A program made the translations under genes and the position numbers. From Erythrobacter longus (GTDB lineage: Bacteria > Pseudomonadota > Alphaproteobacteria > Sphingomonadales > Sphingomonadaceae), in NCBI RefSeq assembly GCF_000715015.1, contig NZ_JMIW01000007.1, positions 124,001 through 188,000 of the forward strand: a DNA stretch of 64,000 bases, written 5' to 3'. Shown piece by piece: positions 36,347 to 45,708 of this stretch (its first letter is position 1; the number at the start of each line of letters is the position of its first letter). The notes beneath the pieces are model-generated. The model searched no databases and had not been told where the DNA came from. It saw only the letters and a list, made by a program, of their open reading frames with translations.

Positions 36347-38853
36347 CAGGTGACGATATTAACGAGCCGGTCGGGCACGACAATGACTTTACGGATTTCT
36401 GCACCATCAAGTGAGCGCTGGACCTTCTCTGAGGCGAGCGCCATCGCTTCCAAATCTTCTTTGGACGCGCCTTTGGGGGCAGTCAGGGTGTCGCGCAATT
36501 TGCCCTTGTGCTGCACGGCGATCGTGACCTCATCCTCGACCAGCATGGCTTCGTCGTGTGTCGGCCATGGGGCGTCAGCGAGCAGATGGTCTGCGCCCAT
36601 CTTGGCATACGCTTCTTCGGCGAGGTGCGGCATCATGGGGCTGACCATATGGAGCAGCGCGCGGATGGCGAAATTACGAGACTCGCTTGGCGCGGCTTTT
36701 TCAGCCGCACCGGTGAGCTCATAAATGCGCGCCACCGCTTTGTTGAAGCTTAATGCCTCGATATCGTCGGCAACAGCCACGATTGTCTGGTGTGCGCGGC
36801 GGGCGAGCGGTTTGTCTTCGCCGGTTGCGCTTTCATCAAGCTGATCGAACAGGCGCCACAGGCGTTGGACGAAGCGATAGCAGCCCTCAATCCCGGCCTC
36901 GGACCATGGCAGATCACGCTCTGGCGGCGAATCTGAGAGCATGAACCAGCGCACCGCGTCAGCGCCGTAGTCATTGATGATATTGTCAGGGTCGACGACG
37001 TTCTTCTTAGACTTCGACATCTTGATGACGCGGCCGCGCTCGACTTGTTCGCCGCTATCAAGCGCGAAAGCCTTCTCGCCCTCGATGCGCACCTCATCGG
37101 GAGAGAGCCAACCCCTGTCACCCGAACGGTAAGTCTCGTGCGTGACCATGCCTTGCGTAAACAACGAGGCGAAGGGTTCTTTCACATCAAACTTGCCGAT
37201 GTGCGCCAGCGCCCGCGTCCAGAACCGCGCGTAGAGCAGGTGCAAAATCGCATGCTCGATCCCGCCGATATAATGCTCGACCGGCATCCACTTGGCGATT
37301 TCTTCAGCGTCAAACGGCTTGTCCGCAGGCTGCGAGGCAAAGCGCAGGAAATACCACGAGCTGTTCGTGAATGTGTCGAGCGTATCGGTCTCGCGCCGCG
37401 CCTGCCCGCCGCATTTGGGACAAGACGTGTGCTTCCACGTGGCGTGGCGCTCCAGCGGATTGCCGGGCGTCTCGAAATCCACATCCTCGGGCAGCGTTAC
37501 GGGAAGCTGGTCCTTGGGCACGGGGACAATCCCGCAGGTATCGCAATGGATGAAGGGGATGGGCGTGCCCCAATACCGCTGGCGCGAAATGCCCCAATCG
37601 CGCAGCCGCCAAACGGTGGTGCCCTTGCCCCAGCTGCCGTCCTCGGCGCGGGAAATCACATCGGCCTTGGCGTCCTCAACGCTCATCCCATTGAGGAAGT
37701 CGGAATTGACGATCACGCCGTCGCCACTTTCCGCTTCGCCGCCCATGGGGGCATCGGCCTCCGACACGTCCTTTGCCACCACGCGGGTGATGGGAAGCTC
37801 GTATTTCGTCGCAAATTCAAAGTCGCGCTGGTCGTGGCCCGGTACGCCCATGACCGCGCCTGTGCCGTAATCCATCAGCACAAAGTTCGCGATGAACACT
37901 GGAAGGTCCAGACCCGAAAATGGGTGCTTGGCAGTGATGCTGGTTTTGAAGCCCAGCTTCTCCGCCGTCTCGAGTGCCGCCGCCGTGGTGCCGCCCTTCT
38001 TGCATTCCTCGATGAATGCCGCGACTTGCGGGTCACCGCTGAGCGCCTGCGCCACAGGGTGGTCGGCTGCAACCGCGACAAAGCTCGCGCCGAAGATCGT
38101 ATCGGGCCGCGTGGTGTAAACCGGCAGCTTCTCTCCGTTCGAGAGGTCAAAGCTGAACTCCAGACCCTGCGATTTCCCGATCCAGTTTTCCTGCATCAGC
38201 TTGACCTTGTCGGGCCAGTCTTTGAGATCGTCCAACCCGTCGAGCAGGTCTTCGGCAAAGTCGGTGATCTTCAAGAACCACTGGTCCAGCTTGCGCTTTT
38301 CGACCTCAGCGCCCGAACGCCAGCCCTTGCCGTCAATCACCTGCTCATTGGCGAGCACAGTCATATCCACCGGGTCCCAATTGACCTCTGACGAACGCCG
38401 ATCAATCAGCCCTGCTTCATACATATCGAGGAACAGCGCTTGTTCATGCCCGTAATATTCAGGGTCGCAGGTCGCGAACTCGCGGGTCCAGTCGAGCGCA
38501 AAACCGATGCGCTTCAACTGCGCTTTCATCGCCTCAATGTTGGAACGGGTCCAGGCGCCAGGATGCACTTTCTTTTCCATCGCCGCGTTTTCGGCAGGCA
38601 TCCCGAACGCGTCCCAGCCCATCGGGTGGAGCACTTCAAACCCGCGCATCTTCTTGTAGCGCGCCAGCACATCGCCCATCGTGTAATTGCGCACGTGCCC
38701 CATGTGGATGCGCCCCGATGGATAGGGAAACATCTCAAGCACGTAGGATTTTGGCTTATCGCTATTGGAATCGGCGTTGAATGTGCCAGCCTTGTCCCAA
38801 GCAGCTTGCCAGCGCCTGTCGGCTTTTGCCGGTTCGAATCGTGTATCGTTCAT
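36346..38853 (-). CDS. leuS: leucyl-tRNA synthetase
   Basis: An 835-residue class I synthetase. [16 protein letters not shown] (HIGH equivalent), the editing domain ([37 protein letters not shown]), zinc-type [16 protein letters not shown], and [14 protein letters not shown] (KMSKS) are all intact. It heads an operon with lptE and holA; the DUF3576 gene lies 103 bases upstream on the same strand. Confidence 0.97.
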   Translation of the reverse strand: MNDTRFEPAKADRRWQAAWDKAGTFNADSNSDKPKSYVLEMFPYPSGRIHMGHVRNYTMGDVLARYKKMRGFEVLHPMGWDAFGMPAENAAMEKKVHPGAWTRSNIEAMKAQLKRIGFALDWTREFATCDPEYYGHEQALFLDMYEAGLIDRRSSEVNWDPVDMTVLANEQVIDGKGWRSGAEVEKRKLDQWFLKITDFAEDLLDGLDDLKDWPDKVKLMQENWIGKSQGLEFSFDLSNGEKLPVYTTRPDTIFGASFVAVAADHPVAQALSGDPQVAAFIEECKKGGTTAAALETAEKLGFKTSITAKHPFSGLDLPVFIANFVLMDYGTGAVMGVPGHDQRDFEFATKYELPITRVVAKDVSEADAPMGGEAESGDGVIVNSDFLNGMSVEDAKADVISRAEDGSWGKGTTVWRLRDWGISRQRYWGTPIPFIHCDTCGIVPVPKDQLPVTLPEDVDFETPGNPLERHATWKHTSCPKCGGQARRETDTLDTFTNSSWYFLRFASQPADKPFDAEEIAKWMPVEHYIGGIEHAILHLLYARFWTRALAHIGKFDVKEPFASLFTQGMVTHETYRSGDRGWLSPDEVRIEGEKAFALDSGEQVERGRVIKMSKSKKNVVDPDNIINDYGADAVRWFMLSDSPPERDLPWSEAGIEGCYRFVQRLWRLFDQLDESATGEDKPLARRAHQTIVAVADDIEALSFNKAVARIYELTGAAEKAAPSESRNFAIRALLHMVSPMMPHLAEEAYAKMGADHLLADAPWPTHDEAMLVEDEVTIAVQHKGKLRDTLTAPKGASKEDLEAMALASEKVQRSLDGAEIRKVIVVPDRLVNIVT

Positions 38854-38956
38854 GATTTCTCGCTAACGCGCCCCACGACAAGCGCAAGAGGGCCGCGCAT
38901 CGCAGCCCCCTGTTTCCGATCATCGTGATGCATTGGTCTTTCAAGACCAGGCAGGC

Positions 38957-39412
38957 TTAACTGCCCGACAAAGCCTTACGCCGAAGATCACGCGCTTTGG
39001 TAAGGATAATATCCTCAAGCTTTTGCACAGTCGCCGCCTGAACCGGGGCATCGACCCAATTTCCGCCTTGCGAAACCTGACGGTTGGCGGTCACCCGAAG
39101 TGCGTCTGCGCGAAGGTCCTGATCGAGGATCGCCACGAAAACCTTGACCCGTTCTTCCGGGTTTGAAGGGTTGGCGTACCAATCGGTTACGATCACGCCG
39201 CCATTGCTGTCCGCGGTTGCAAGCGGGGCAAAGCTCAACGTTTCAAGCGCACCGCGCCAAAGATAAGCGTTTACGCCAATCGTGTTGATTTGGGCTGCTG
39301 CAAGCTCAGTGCGAGGGCGCTCAGACCCTCCACACGCGGCAAGGCCTACGATAGCCAGAGCACCGATTGCGAGTTTCGCGGGCTTAGTAAATGCTAGTTT
39401 TGCGCGTGTCAC
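38957..39412 (-). CDS. DUF3576 lipoprotein
   Basis: A 151-residue lipoprotein (LAIVGLAACGG lipobox). The DUF3576 body contains INTIGVNAYLWRGALETLSFAPL, VIVTDWYANPSNPEERVKVFV and LRADALRVTANRQV. The family sits next to leuS in many alphaproteobacteria and is presumed to be an envelope protein; its role is unknown. A short hairpin (TGGTCTT/AAGACCA, 38934-38949) separates it from leuS. Confidence 0.85.
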   Translation of the reverse strand: MTRAKLAFTKPAKLAIGALAIVGLAACGGSERPRTELAAAQINTIGVNAYLWRGALETLSFAPLATADSNGGVIVTDWYANPSNPEERVKVFVAILDQDLRADALRVTANRQVSQGGNWVDAPVQAATVQKLEDIILTKARDLRRKALSGS

Positions 39413-39825
39413 AGCGAATGTATGTCCCTCTTAACGTCCTGCGTTATGCTCTATAACGGGCGCAGGCCTTCGGGCAAGCGCACTTTCACCGACAACTTTC
39501 AGCCATCGTGGAGTGACCGCCTAGGAATGGGGTCCTTTACCCCGCCTGAATTGATCGCCTGTGGCATTTCTGGGCGCTTATGGAGATGCGGCATAGGTCA
39601 GGTGGCCTGTGTGCTCTTCGCAACAGGTGCAAGGTTAACCGCGCGGGCACTTGCAGAATCGATTGCGGGGGCCGCTGTCATACTTCTAACACTGTCTGGT
39701 AATAAAAAGGTCGAGTCGCTATTTGTGACCGGAGAGCCAAGGCAGACGTAACGTCAGCGAAGGTTCAGACAGAATTTGGTCTAACGCTATAACGGTAGAT
39801 TTTAGCAAAAGGCATTGGAAGAGCA
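39413..39825. other. intergenic region without a convincing gene
   Basis: A 413-base gap between two divergent genes. A 109-codon plus-strand frame (39422-39751) exists, but it lacks a ribosome site, shows no domain and has poor protein-like composition, so it is not called. The region must hold the promoters of the DUF3576-leuS operon and of the gene at 39826, whose GTG start has GGAAGAG just upstream. No clear operator was found. Confidence 0.5.
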
Positions 39826-40653
39826 GTGAAACAGGGATCAATCAAGACAGCGGGCACAGGAGGCGAGCACAAGCGCGCTTCTCGGTCGTTGCTTGGGTTT
39901 GCTGCGGCTGTTTCTCTTGTCCTGCCGTCCGCTGGTCTTGCGGTGGTTAGCCTCGGCGAGAGCGATCTTGCATCCAAATCTTCTGCCTTTGAACTTTTCA
40001 CGCCTGCCTCTGTTGATCCAGCATTGGCTGCGCGGGTTGCGGAAAAAGCGCGTGAGCGCGGCATTCGGTTCACGCCATTGGGTGCAAACATCTCCAATAA
40101 TGAGCGCACAGTGACTGTGGCCGTCCGGCTCGACAATGATGTGGCGCGCGCCATATCTGTCCGCTCAGCAATCGATAAAGCGCCCGGCACCGGATCGCAG
40201 CTTGCCGGTGTTCAGGCGAACCGCTTCAACCTCGGCACTGCGCGCGGCTACACAAGCTTTGCCCGTGCACAAGCTCCAGCAGCTACCGCGCCATCAGGGC
40301 GGAGTGTTATTGATAACAGCTTGCGGGACCTGGGCATGCCCGACCTTGCGCAGTTTGAACCGGCAAAGCCAACCCGCGTTGACAAACCCAGCCGCCTTCA
40401 ACCGCGCATTGAGCTTGAAGATGAGCGCATCGCTGGCCGGTCGAGCAACACGCTCGACGCAGTCTCTGCACAAACGGTCGACCTTGGCGGTAGCTTCCGT
40501 CTCTCGCCCAATCTCGACGTGACCGCTGGCGTGCGCCTTAGTCAAGAGCGCGACCGTCTCGATCGCCTCGATCCGCTGACCAATTCTGTGAAAGACAGCC
40601 TATTAGACATTCGTATGCAACCCCGCCTTCCAGCGGGGTTTTTTGTTGCCTGA
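39826..40653 (+). CDS. exported protein of unknown function, terminator inside its 3' end
   Basis: A 275-residue protein from a GTG start with GGAAGAG upstream. It has a signal segment (LLGFAAAVSLVLPSAGLAVVSLG), then a polar, low-complexity middle. The C-terminal part (VDLGGSFRLSPNLDVTAGVRLSQERDRLDRLDPL) looks like an outer-membrane beta-strand pair. The last 11 codons are formed by an intrinsic terminator. A frameshift in the assembly or a recent loss of the original stop is possible, because a TAG sits in another frame at about 40600. No family is recognised. Confidence 0.6.
   Translation: MKQGSIKTAGTGGEHKRASRSLLGFAAAVSLVLPSAGLAVVSLGESDLASKSSAFELFTPASVDPALAARVAEKARERGIRFTPLGANISNNERTVTVAVRLDNDVARAISVRSAIDKAPGTGSQLAGVQANRFNLGTARGYTSFARAQAPAATAPSGRSVIDNSLRDLGMPDLAQFEPAKPTRVDKPSRLQPRIELEDERIAGRSSNTLDAVSAQTVDLGGSFRLSPNLDVTAGVRLSQERDRLDRLDPLTNSVKDSLLDIRMQPRLPAGFFVA
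40621..40644 (+). terminator. intrinsic terminator overlapping the end of a coding frame
   Basis: CCCCGC (40621-40626), loop CTTCCA, GCGGGG (40633-40638), then six T. This is a textbook rho-independent terminator in the direction of the upstream gene. It lies before that gene's in-frame TGA at 40651. Confidence 0.85.
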
Positions 40654-40704
40654 CGCTACGGCACAGCTACTCTTAGCGCCATCATCGGATGGAAGGTATC
40701 AGTC

Positions 40705-41427
40705 ATGAGTAAAGTCGCCATAGTCACCGGAGGAACGCGCGGAATTGGTGAGGCTATTTGCCAACGCCTCAAGCGCCAAGGCCACACGGTCATCGCCAAT
40801 TATGGCGGCAATGATGAAGCAGCGGCCGCCTTTACCAAAGCAACCGGCATCCCCTCCTACAAATGGGACGTGGGCGATCACGAGGCGTGCCTTGAAGGAT
40901 GCGCCAAGGTCGCGGAAGAATACGGGCCGGTCGATATCGTCGTTAACAATGCCGGGATCACCCGCGACGGCACTTTGCACAAGATGAGTTTTGAGGATTG
41001 GAATGACGTGATGCGCGTCAATCTTGGCGGGTGCTTCAACATGGCCAAAGCCACCTTCCCCGGTATGCGAGAGCGCAAATGGGGCCGGATCGTCAACATT
41101 GGCTCTATCAACGGTCAGGCTGGTCAATATGGCCAGGTCAACTACGCCGCGGCCAAGTCAGGCATTCACGGCTTTACCAAAGCGCTCGCACAAGAGGGGG
41201 CAAAGTTTGGCGTCACCGTCAATGCAATTGCGCCCGGCTATATCGACACCGATATGGTCGCAGCTGTTCCCGAACCAGTGCTGGAGAAAATCGTCGCCCA
41301 AATTCCGGTGGGCCGACTTGGGACGGCAGAAGAAATCGCGCGCGGTGTCGCGTTCCTCACATCCGACAACGGCGCTTTTATGACCGGCTCCACGATGAGC
41401 ATCAATGGCGGCCAGCATATGTATTGA
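40705..41427 (+). CDS. phaB: acetoacetyl-CoA reductase
   Basis: A 240-residue short-chain dehydrogenase. VTGGTRGIGEAI is the NADPH-binding loop. NNAGITRDGTLHKM, NIGSINGQAGQYGQVNYAAAKSG (Ser-Tyr-Lys catalytic set) and the C-terminus INGGQHMY are the PhaB pattern. It reduces acetoacetyl-CoA to (R)-3-hydroxybutyryl-CoA for PHB synthesis. It stands apart from phaZ and no phaC is present in the window. Confidence 0.95.
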   Translation: MSKVAIVTGGTRGIGEAICQRLKRQGHTVIANYGGNDEAAAAFTKATGIPSYKWDVGDHEACLEGCAKVAEEYGPVDIVVNNAGITRDGTLHKMSFEDWNDVMRVNLGGCFNMAKATFPGMRERKWGRIVNIGSINGQAGQYGQVNYAAAKSGIHGFTKALAQEGAKFGVTVNAIAPGYIDTDMVAAVPEPVLEKIVAQIPVGRLGTAEEIARGVAFLTSDNGAFMTGSTMSINGGQHMY

Positions 41428-41463
41428 TCGCAGGCGATATACAAAGATCACAGGGAGGGAATA

Positions 41464-41859
41464 ATGCAAAAGACGACACACAATCCGAGCGCCTGGCTGC
41501 AAGGCTTTGGTCTTAACCACGGGGTCGAGGTAAACGGCGGGGAACGCACGCTTTATCTCTCCGGCCAGACCGCGAGCGATGCCGAAGGCGCGCCGCTGCA
41601 CCCGGGCGATATGGTCGCGCAGTACAAGGCCGCGTGGCAATGCCTTCTCGACGCGCTGGCCTCGGCCGGGATGGATGCAAGCAATCTGGTGCGGCTCAAT
41701 TTTTACGTGACCGATGTGACCGCCTTTATGGAAGCGGCCGAACAGATCATGCCGATCCATGGCGAAGCAGGGGCCGAAATCGTTTCAACATTGCTTGGCG
41801 TGAATGAACTCTATCACCCTGACATCATGATCGAGATCGAGGGAACGGCGGTCGCATGA
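41464..41859 (+). CDS. RidA family protein
   Basis: A 131-residue RidA/YjgF/UK114 protein. LYLSGQTASDAEGAPLHPGDMVAQYKAAWQCL and LVRLNFYVTDVTAFMEA are the family pattern. The C-terminus IEIEGTAVA normally contains the Arg-bearing segment; the Arg expected before the final helix is not obvious, so imine deaminase activity is uncertain. It starts 36 bases after phaB with AGGGAGG just upstream. Confidence 0.85.
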   Translation: MQKTTHNPSAWLQGFGLNHGVEVNGGERTLYLSGQTASDAEGAPLHPGDMVAQYKAAWQCLLDALASAGMDASNLVRLNFYVTDVTAFMEAAEQIMPIHGEAGAEIVSTLLGVNELYHPDIMIEIEGTAVA

Positions 41860-42019
41860 CAGGTCTGGCATAGGCGAGGCTCACAAGTACGTTGTGATGC
41901 CAGAAGAGCTTTGACAAGGCGCCGCCACGTGGTCGGGGACACTGCGCATTAGGACTTTCTTAACTCTCTTCGCCTAGCTTTCCTTAATACAGGTTACGAA
42001 GGTGTGAACCCTGTGAAAA

Positions 42020-42041
42020 AGCTCTCCGAAAAGAGGGAGCT
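42020..42041 (+). promoter_or_regulatory. hairpin over the ribosome site of the PilZ gene
   Basis: AGCTC (42020-42024) and GAGCT (42037-42041) can pair, covering the Shine-Dalgarno GAGGGAG (42033-42039) that precedes the GTG start at 42047. This could limit translation; the stem is short. Confidence 0.35.
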
Positions 42042-42046
42042 ACCGG

Positions 42047-42772
42047 GTGCGTTCGGTCCACATCTTCTCCAGCGCTTCAGGAGCAAGCAAGGTGGAACAG
42101 TCGAACCGAAACGAAACCCGTGCCGATAAGCACGAGGCACAAGACCAGTCGCAGGACCAATCGCAGCGCCAATCGCATAGGGCAAACCTTATGCTGCGCC
42201 GTGCAAAGCTTGTGTGTCAAAGCGGCGAATATTTGTGTCTCATTCGCGATGTGTCCGAAAAAGGGGTTGGCCTTGGCTTCTTGCACGATGTGCCGCCCGA
42301 ATCGCGCACCCTCTTACAGCTCGCCAATGGCATGACTTACCCGGTCGAACGCGTCTGGGCACAGTCGCGCCAGGCGGGATACCGGTTTGGATGCACCATC
42401 ACTCTGGATGAGTTTTTGCGCGAAGATACCCAACACACTTTGCGGCCAATGCGGCTCAGATTTGAGGCAATGGCGCGCGTTCAGGACAGACGTCATGCGA
42501 TGGACGCGCTGCTGGTCGATCTTTCCTGCGAAGGTGCAAAAATCATTTGTGAAGACGATCTTCGATCTCAGGGGCTTATCAGCTTTGAGCTGCCCGGCCT
42601 TCCGCCGCAGCTGGCGACTGTGCGTTGGAATGAAGACGATTATTTCGGCCTTCAATTCCAACACCCGCTCTCGACCGAAGAGCTAGCCCAATGCGCCGCA
42701 ACGCTTCAGCCGTTTGGCGATGCGAAGAAAAGCCGCTTTGCAAAGCTTCTGGCAAAGGCGCGGGCGGCCTAG
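42047..42772 (+). CDS. tandem PilZ domain protein
   Basis: A 241-residue protein with two PilZ-like halves. The first has RRAKLVCQSGEYLCLIRDVSEKGVGLGF (DxSxxG). The second has RPMRLRFEAMARVQD followed by LVDLSCEGAKI (DxSxxG). PilZ domains bind cyclic di-GMP; whether the Arg motifs are complete is uncertain. The Gln-rich stretch near residues 30-42 (QDQSQDQSQRQSH) is an unusual low-complexity linker. The GTG start is chosen for its strong ribosome site. Confidence 0.82.
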   Translation: MRSVHIFSSASGASKVEQSNRNETRADKHEAQDQSQDQSQRQSHRANLMLRRAKLVCQSGEYLCLIRDVSEKGVGLGFLHDVPPESRTLLQLANGMTYPVERVWAQSRQAGYRFGCTITLDEFLREDTQHTLRPMRLRFEAMARVQDRRHAMDALLVDLSCEGAKIICEDDLRSQGLISFELPGLPPQLATVRWNEDDYFGLQFQHPLSTEELAQCAATLQPFGDAKKSRFAKLLAKARAA

Positions 42773-42788
42773 ATAAAGCTGCACCGTT

Positions 42789-43550
42789 TCATTCAATCAG
42801 ATAGCCGACGACTTTGAGACCACCTGCCTCGCGTTCCAAGGTGACAGTCTCGATAGTGGTGGCACCGCTTTCAAAACTCGTCAGAAAACGTACGAGCATA
42901 AAGCCATTTGGCGGGGCATTCACAAATTCGGTTTTGATGGCCTCACGCTTCGTGACCGAGCCGAGCGGCGTTCGCGCTTGCTGTGACGCAGCCTGCCACC
43001 CCTCGACAGTGTTGGGTTCTCGGAAAGCCGCGCCTGCCGCCTCAAAGCTAGCCTGCCAATCGGAGGCATCGACCAGTGTGAGCCATGCGCGAGCAGCCTC
43101 TTCGGGCGCGGGATCTACTGGCGCCAACTCGGCGATCGCAATCTGCGTGTTGGGTTGGGCCGGGGTCAGCGTGCCGGACAGGGCAAAGATAAGAGCAGAA
43201 ATGGTTATAGACATAATGGCGATTCCTCCAATCCAGAGGGCCATTGTGCGGCCCTGTTTGACGATGGGAAGAGGATCGGTGACCGCGAGGAGATCTGCAT
43301 CCCTCAATTCCTTGTATGCTAAATCTTTGGGTCCTGTCTCGACAGCCTCTGCCTCCACTTCAAGAAGCCTTCGGGCCGCTTCGCGACTGCTTGTGACCTC
43401 CATCTTGCGCCGCGAATTTCGCAGGCGTTCATTGATCGTGTGCACCGAAAGATCGAGTTCGTTTGCTGCAGACTTCGCATCATGCCCTCGTGCAATCAGG
43501 CGCAAGGTTTCCTTCTCTTTGTCCGTGAGATTGTGGTGGGCAGAAGCCAT
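42789..43550 (-). CDS. membrane-anchored LuxR-type regulator with DUF4019 domain
   Basis: A 253-residue protein. Residues 5-65 are a LuxR-type helix-turn-helix (LTDKEKETLRLIARGHDAKSAANELDLSVHTINERLRNSRRKM). A single membrane helix follows (about 104-125, MALWIGGIAIMSITISALIFAL). The outer part matches the DUF4019 pattern (AARAWLTLVDASDWQASFEAAGAAFR). This is a ToxR-like layout: DNA binding inside, a sensor or partner domain outside. Targets are unknown. Confidence 0.82.
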   Translation of the reverse strand: MASAHHNLTDKEKETLRLIARGHDAKSAANELDLSVHTINERLRNSRRKMEVTSSREAARRLLEVEAEAVETGPKDLAYKELRDADLLAVTDPLPIVKQGRTMALWIGGIAIMSITISALIFALSGTLTPAQPNTQIAIAELAPVDPAPEEAARAWLTLVDASDWQASFEAAGAAFREPNTVEGWQAASQQARTPLGSVTKREAIKTEFVNAPPNGFMLVRFLTSFESGATTIETVTLEREAGGLKVVGYLIE

Positions 43551-43676
43551 GGCGCAAACCCTAGAAACAGTTTGGTGCCAGACGCTACCCCAAAATTCTT
43601 GTAAAGGCCATTGATGCTTAGGCGTCTGGCGGTTGACGCAATAGCAGAGTAGGGGGCTCGCAAAGGTAAGCCACCA

Positions 43677-43886
43677 ATGTCCACAAACCTCTCACAATCT
43701 GAAATCAGCGCCGTCATCGAAATGGCATTGAGCGACCACATGCCCTTTGGCGTGATCGAGGCCGAGTTTGGCCTTAAAGAGCGCGAGGTCAAAGAGCTTA
43801 TGCGCGATAATCTGAAGCCGGGAAGTTACCGCGCATGGCGCAAGCGTGTACGCACATTCTCTGATCGGCGTGAGCATTATAAGTGA
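43677..43886 (+). CDS. TIGR03643-type small protein
   Basis: A 69-residue protein of the TIGR03643/DUF2805 kind: SEISAVIEMALSDHMPFGVIEAEFGLKEREVKELMRDNLKPGSYRAWRKRV. The helices resemble a helix-turn-helix, but no function is established for the family. Its TGA overlaps the start of the next gene (GTGA), so the pair is coupled. Confidence 0.85.
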   Translation: MSTNLSQSEISAVIEMALSDHMPFGVIEAEFGLKEREVKELMRDNLKPGSYRAWRKRVRTFSDRREHYK

Positions 43887-44137
43887 GCCAAATGCCGACG
43901 CCGCCCTATCACCCGCCGGTCAAACGCTCGATTGCGATTGAAGGACACAGGACCAGCATCAGTCTTGAGCCGGTCTTCTGGGATATGCTCAAGGCAGCAG
44001 CGGATGAAGCAGATACGCCAGTGAGCGCGCTGGTCGCAAAAATCGATGCGGAGCGCATCCAATCCGATACCCCGCCGGGCCTCGCAAGCGCCATTCGGGT
44101 GTGGTTGGTGGCGCAGCGGAGCGTCCAAACCAACTAA
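43883..44137 (+). CDS. ribbon-helix-helix domain protein
   Basis: An 84-residue protein with the RHH_4-type pattern KRSIAIEGHRTSISLEPVFWDMLKAAADEADTPVSALVAKID. Such proteins are common single copies in alphaproteobacteria, some near membrane or cell-cycle genes; a target is unknown. The GTG at 43883 gives a 4-base overlap with the upstream gene; an ATG at 43892 is the alternative. Confidence 0.82.
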   Translation: MSQMPTPPYHPPVKRSIAIEGHRTSISLEPVFWDMLKAAADEADTPVSALVAKIDAERIQSDTPPGLASAIRVWLVAQRSVQTN

Positions 44138-44293
44138 CACTCAGGCACAGACGCTTTGGCTTGGGTTTCGCCGAAAATTGTGCGGGGCTGACACCCGGCG
44201 CGCAGCGACCTTTGGGGTCGTGAGCACCGGAAGGGCAGTCTGAGGCGATTTGCAGGCCAACCCAAGGCGAAGCCCCGCCCTTTGGCGCAAACC

Positions 44294-45577
44294 TTAGTCG
44301 TCCACCCGCTCGATATCGGCACCGAGCAGTTGGAGCTTCTCCTCCAATCGCTCATAGCCCCGATCAAGGTGATAGATGCGGCGCACCGTCGTCTCCCCTT
44401 CTGCGGCAAGCGCTGCGATAATCAGGCTCATTGAGGCGCGCAGGTCCGTTGCCATCACCTCAGCGCCGGTGAGATGCACTGGGCCCTTCACGATAGCGGT
44501 GCGCCCCTCGGTCGAGATGTCTGCGCCCATACGCGCAAGCTCCGGCACGTGCATAAAGCGGTTTTCGAAGATGGTTTCCTTAAGGACGCTTGTCCCTTCA
44601 GCCTTGCACAAAAGGCTCATCAATTGCGCCTGCATATCGGTTGCAAGACCCGGAAAGGGCGCGGTCGTAAGGTCGGTGGGTTTAAGCACGCCATTCGATT
44701 TGACGGTGACGCCCTTCGCATCCTCTTCAATGTGGAGGCCAATGCTCTGGAGCGCGTGGAGGGTTGAGGCCATGTCGTGCGCGCTCGCTCCTTCTAATCG
44801 CACTTCGCCTCCGGTGATTGCCGCAGCGCAGGCATAGGAGCCTGCCTCGATCCGGTCGGGCATGACGCGGTAAGTCGCGCCGTGCAGACGCTTTACCCCA
44901 TGGATGGTGAGGTCGCTTGTACCGATCCCTTCAATCTCTGCGCCCATCGCGACAAGCAAATTGCACAGGTCCACAATTTCAGGTTCGCGCGCGGCGTTGA
45001 ACAGGCGGCTTGTCCCATTCGCAAGCACCGCTGCCATCAGCGCGTTCTCGGTCGCACCCACTGAGACGACGGGGAAGTCAAAATCGCCGCCGGGAAGCCC
45101 GCCCTTTGGCGCGGTAGCTTTGACATAGCCCGCAGCGAGCTCAATCTCTGCCCCAAACGCCTCAAGCGCTTTTAGGTGCAGGTCAATCGGCCGGTTCCCA
45201 ATCGCGCAGCCGCCCGGCATCGAAACCGTCGCCTCACCCATTCGAGCGAGCATCGGCCCAAGCACAAGGATAGAGGCGCGCATTTTGCGGACCAGATCAT
45301 AGGGCGCAACGGTCGAGGTAACACGCGCTGCCTGATAGGTGACGATACGGCCAAAATCTTCAGGGCGGTTGTTGCCCTGAATGCTTACGCTTACGCCAAA
45401 CTGCCCCATCAAATGCTGGAAACCGTCAATATCGGCAAGCCGAGGCAGGTTGCGCAAGGTGAGCGGTTCTTCGGTCAGAAGCGCGCATGGGATAAGCGTC
45501 AGTGCCGCATTCTTCGCGCCTGAAACAGGAATAGTGCCGGAAAGGCGGTTGCCGCCCTTGATAATGAGTTTGTCCAT
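44294..45577 (-). CDS. murA: UDP-N-acetylglucosamine 1-carboxyvinyltransferase
   Basis: A 427-residue Mur[24 protein letters not shown], then [27 protein letters not shown] with the catalytic Cys at residue 124 (fosfomycin target). It makes the first committed step of peptidoglycan synthesis. The start [12 protein letters not shown] was chosen over a 12-codon longer frame. The 156 bases after its stop hold only weak hairpins. Confidence 0.96.
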   Translation of the reverse strand: MDKLIIKGGNRLSGTIPVSGAKNAALTLIPCALLTEEPLTLRNLPRLADIDGFQHLMGQFGVSVSIQGNNRPEDFGRIVTYQAARVTSTVAPYDLVRKMRASILVLGPMLARMGEATVSMPGGCAIGNRPIDLHLKALEAFGAEIELAAGYVKATAPKGGLPGGDFDFPVVSVGATENALMAAVLANGTSRLFNAAREPEIVDLCNLLVAMGAEIEGIGTSDLTIHGVKRLHGATYRVMPDRIEAGSYACAAAITGGEVRLEGASAHDMASTLHALQSIGLHIEEDAKGVTVKSNGVLKPTDLTTAPFPGLATDMQAQLMSLLCKAEGTSVLKETIFENRFMHVPELARMGADISTEGRTAIVKGPVHLTGAEVMATDLRASMSLIIAALAAEGETTVRRIYHLDRGYERLEEKLQLLGADIERVDD

Positions 45578-45708
45578 GAAGAAACGCCTTATCAAAACCT
45601 CGCTGGCGCGCAACTCAGCGCGCGCACTCCATCCGCATCATTGACACGGGGGCAGCGCACAGGGCACGTGGCGTGCAAACAATAACAATGGATCCAGGGG
45701 CAAATCCA

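Noticed and set aside
37045..38391. 448-codon plus-strand frame opposite leuS
   Set aside because: Shadow of leuS, with His/Arg-rich non-protein-like composition.
38840..38923. Leu-containing short frame before leuS as a possible leader peptide
   Set aside because: Leu is scattered (about 5 in 25) and the frame runs through the leuS start; nothing like the dense Thr run before thrS.
39422..39751. 109-codon frame in the gap after the DUF3576 gene
   Set aside because: No ribosome site, no domain, poor composition; treated as intergenic.
44138..44293. Structured RNA between the RHH gene and murA
   Set aside because: Only short imperfect inverted repeats; no convincing fold.
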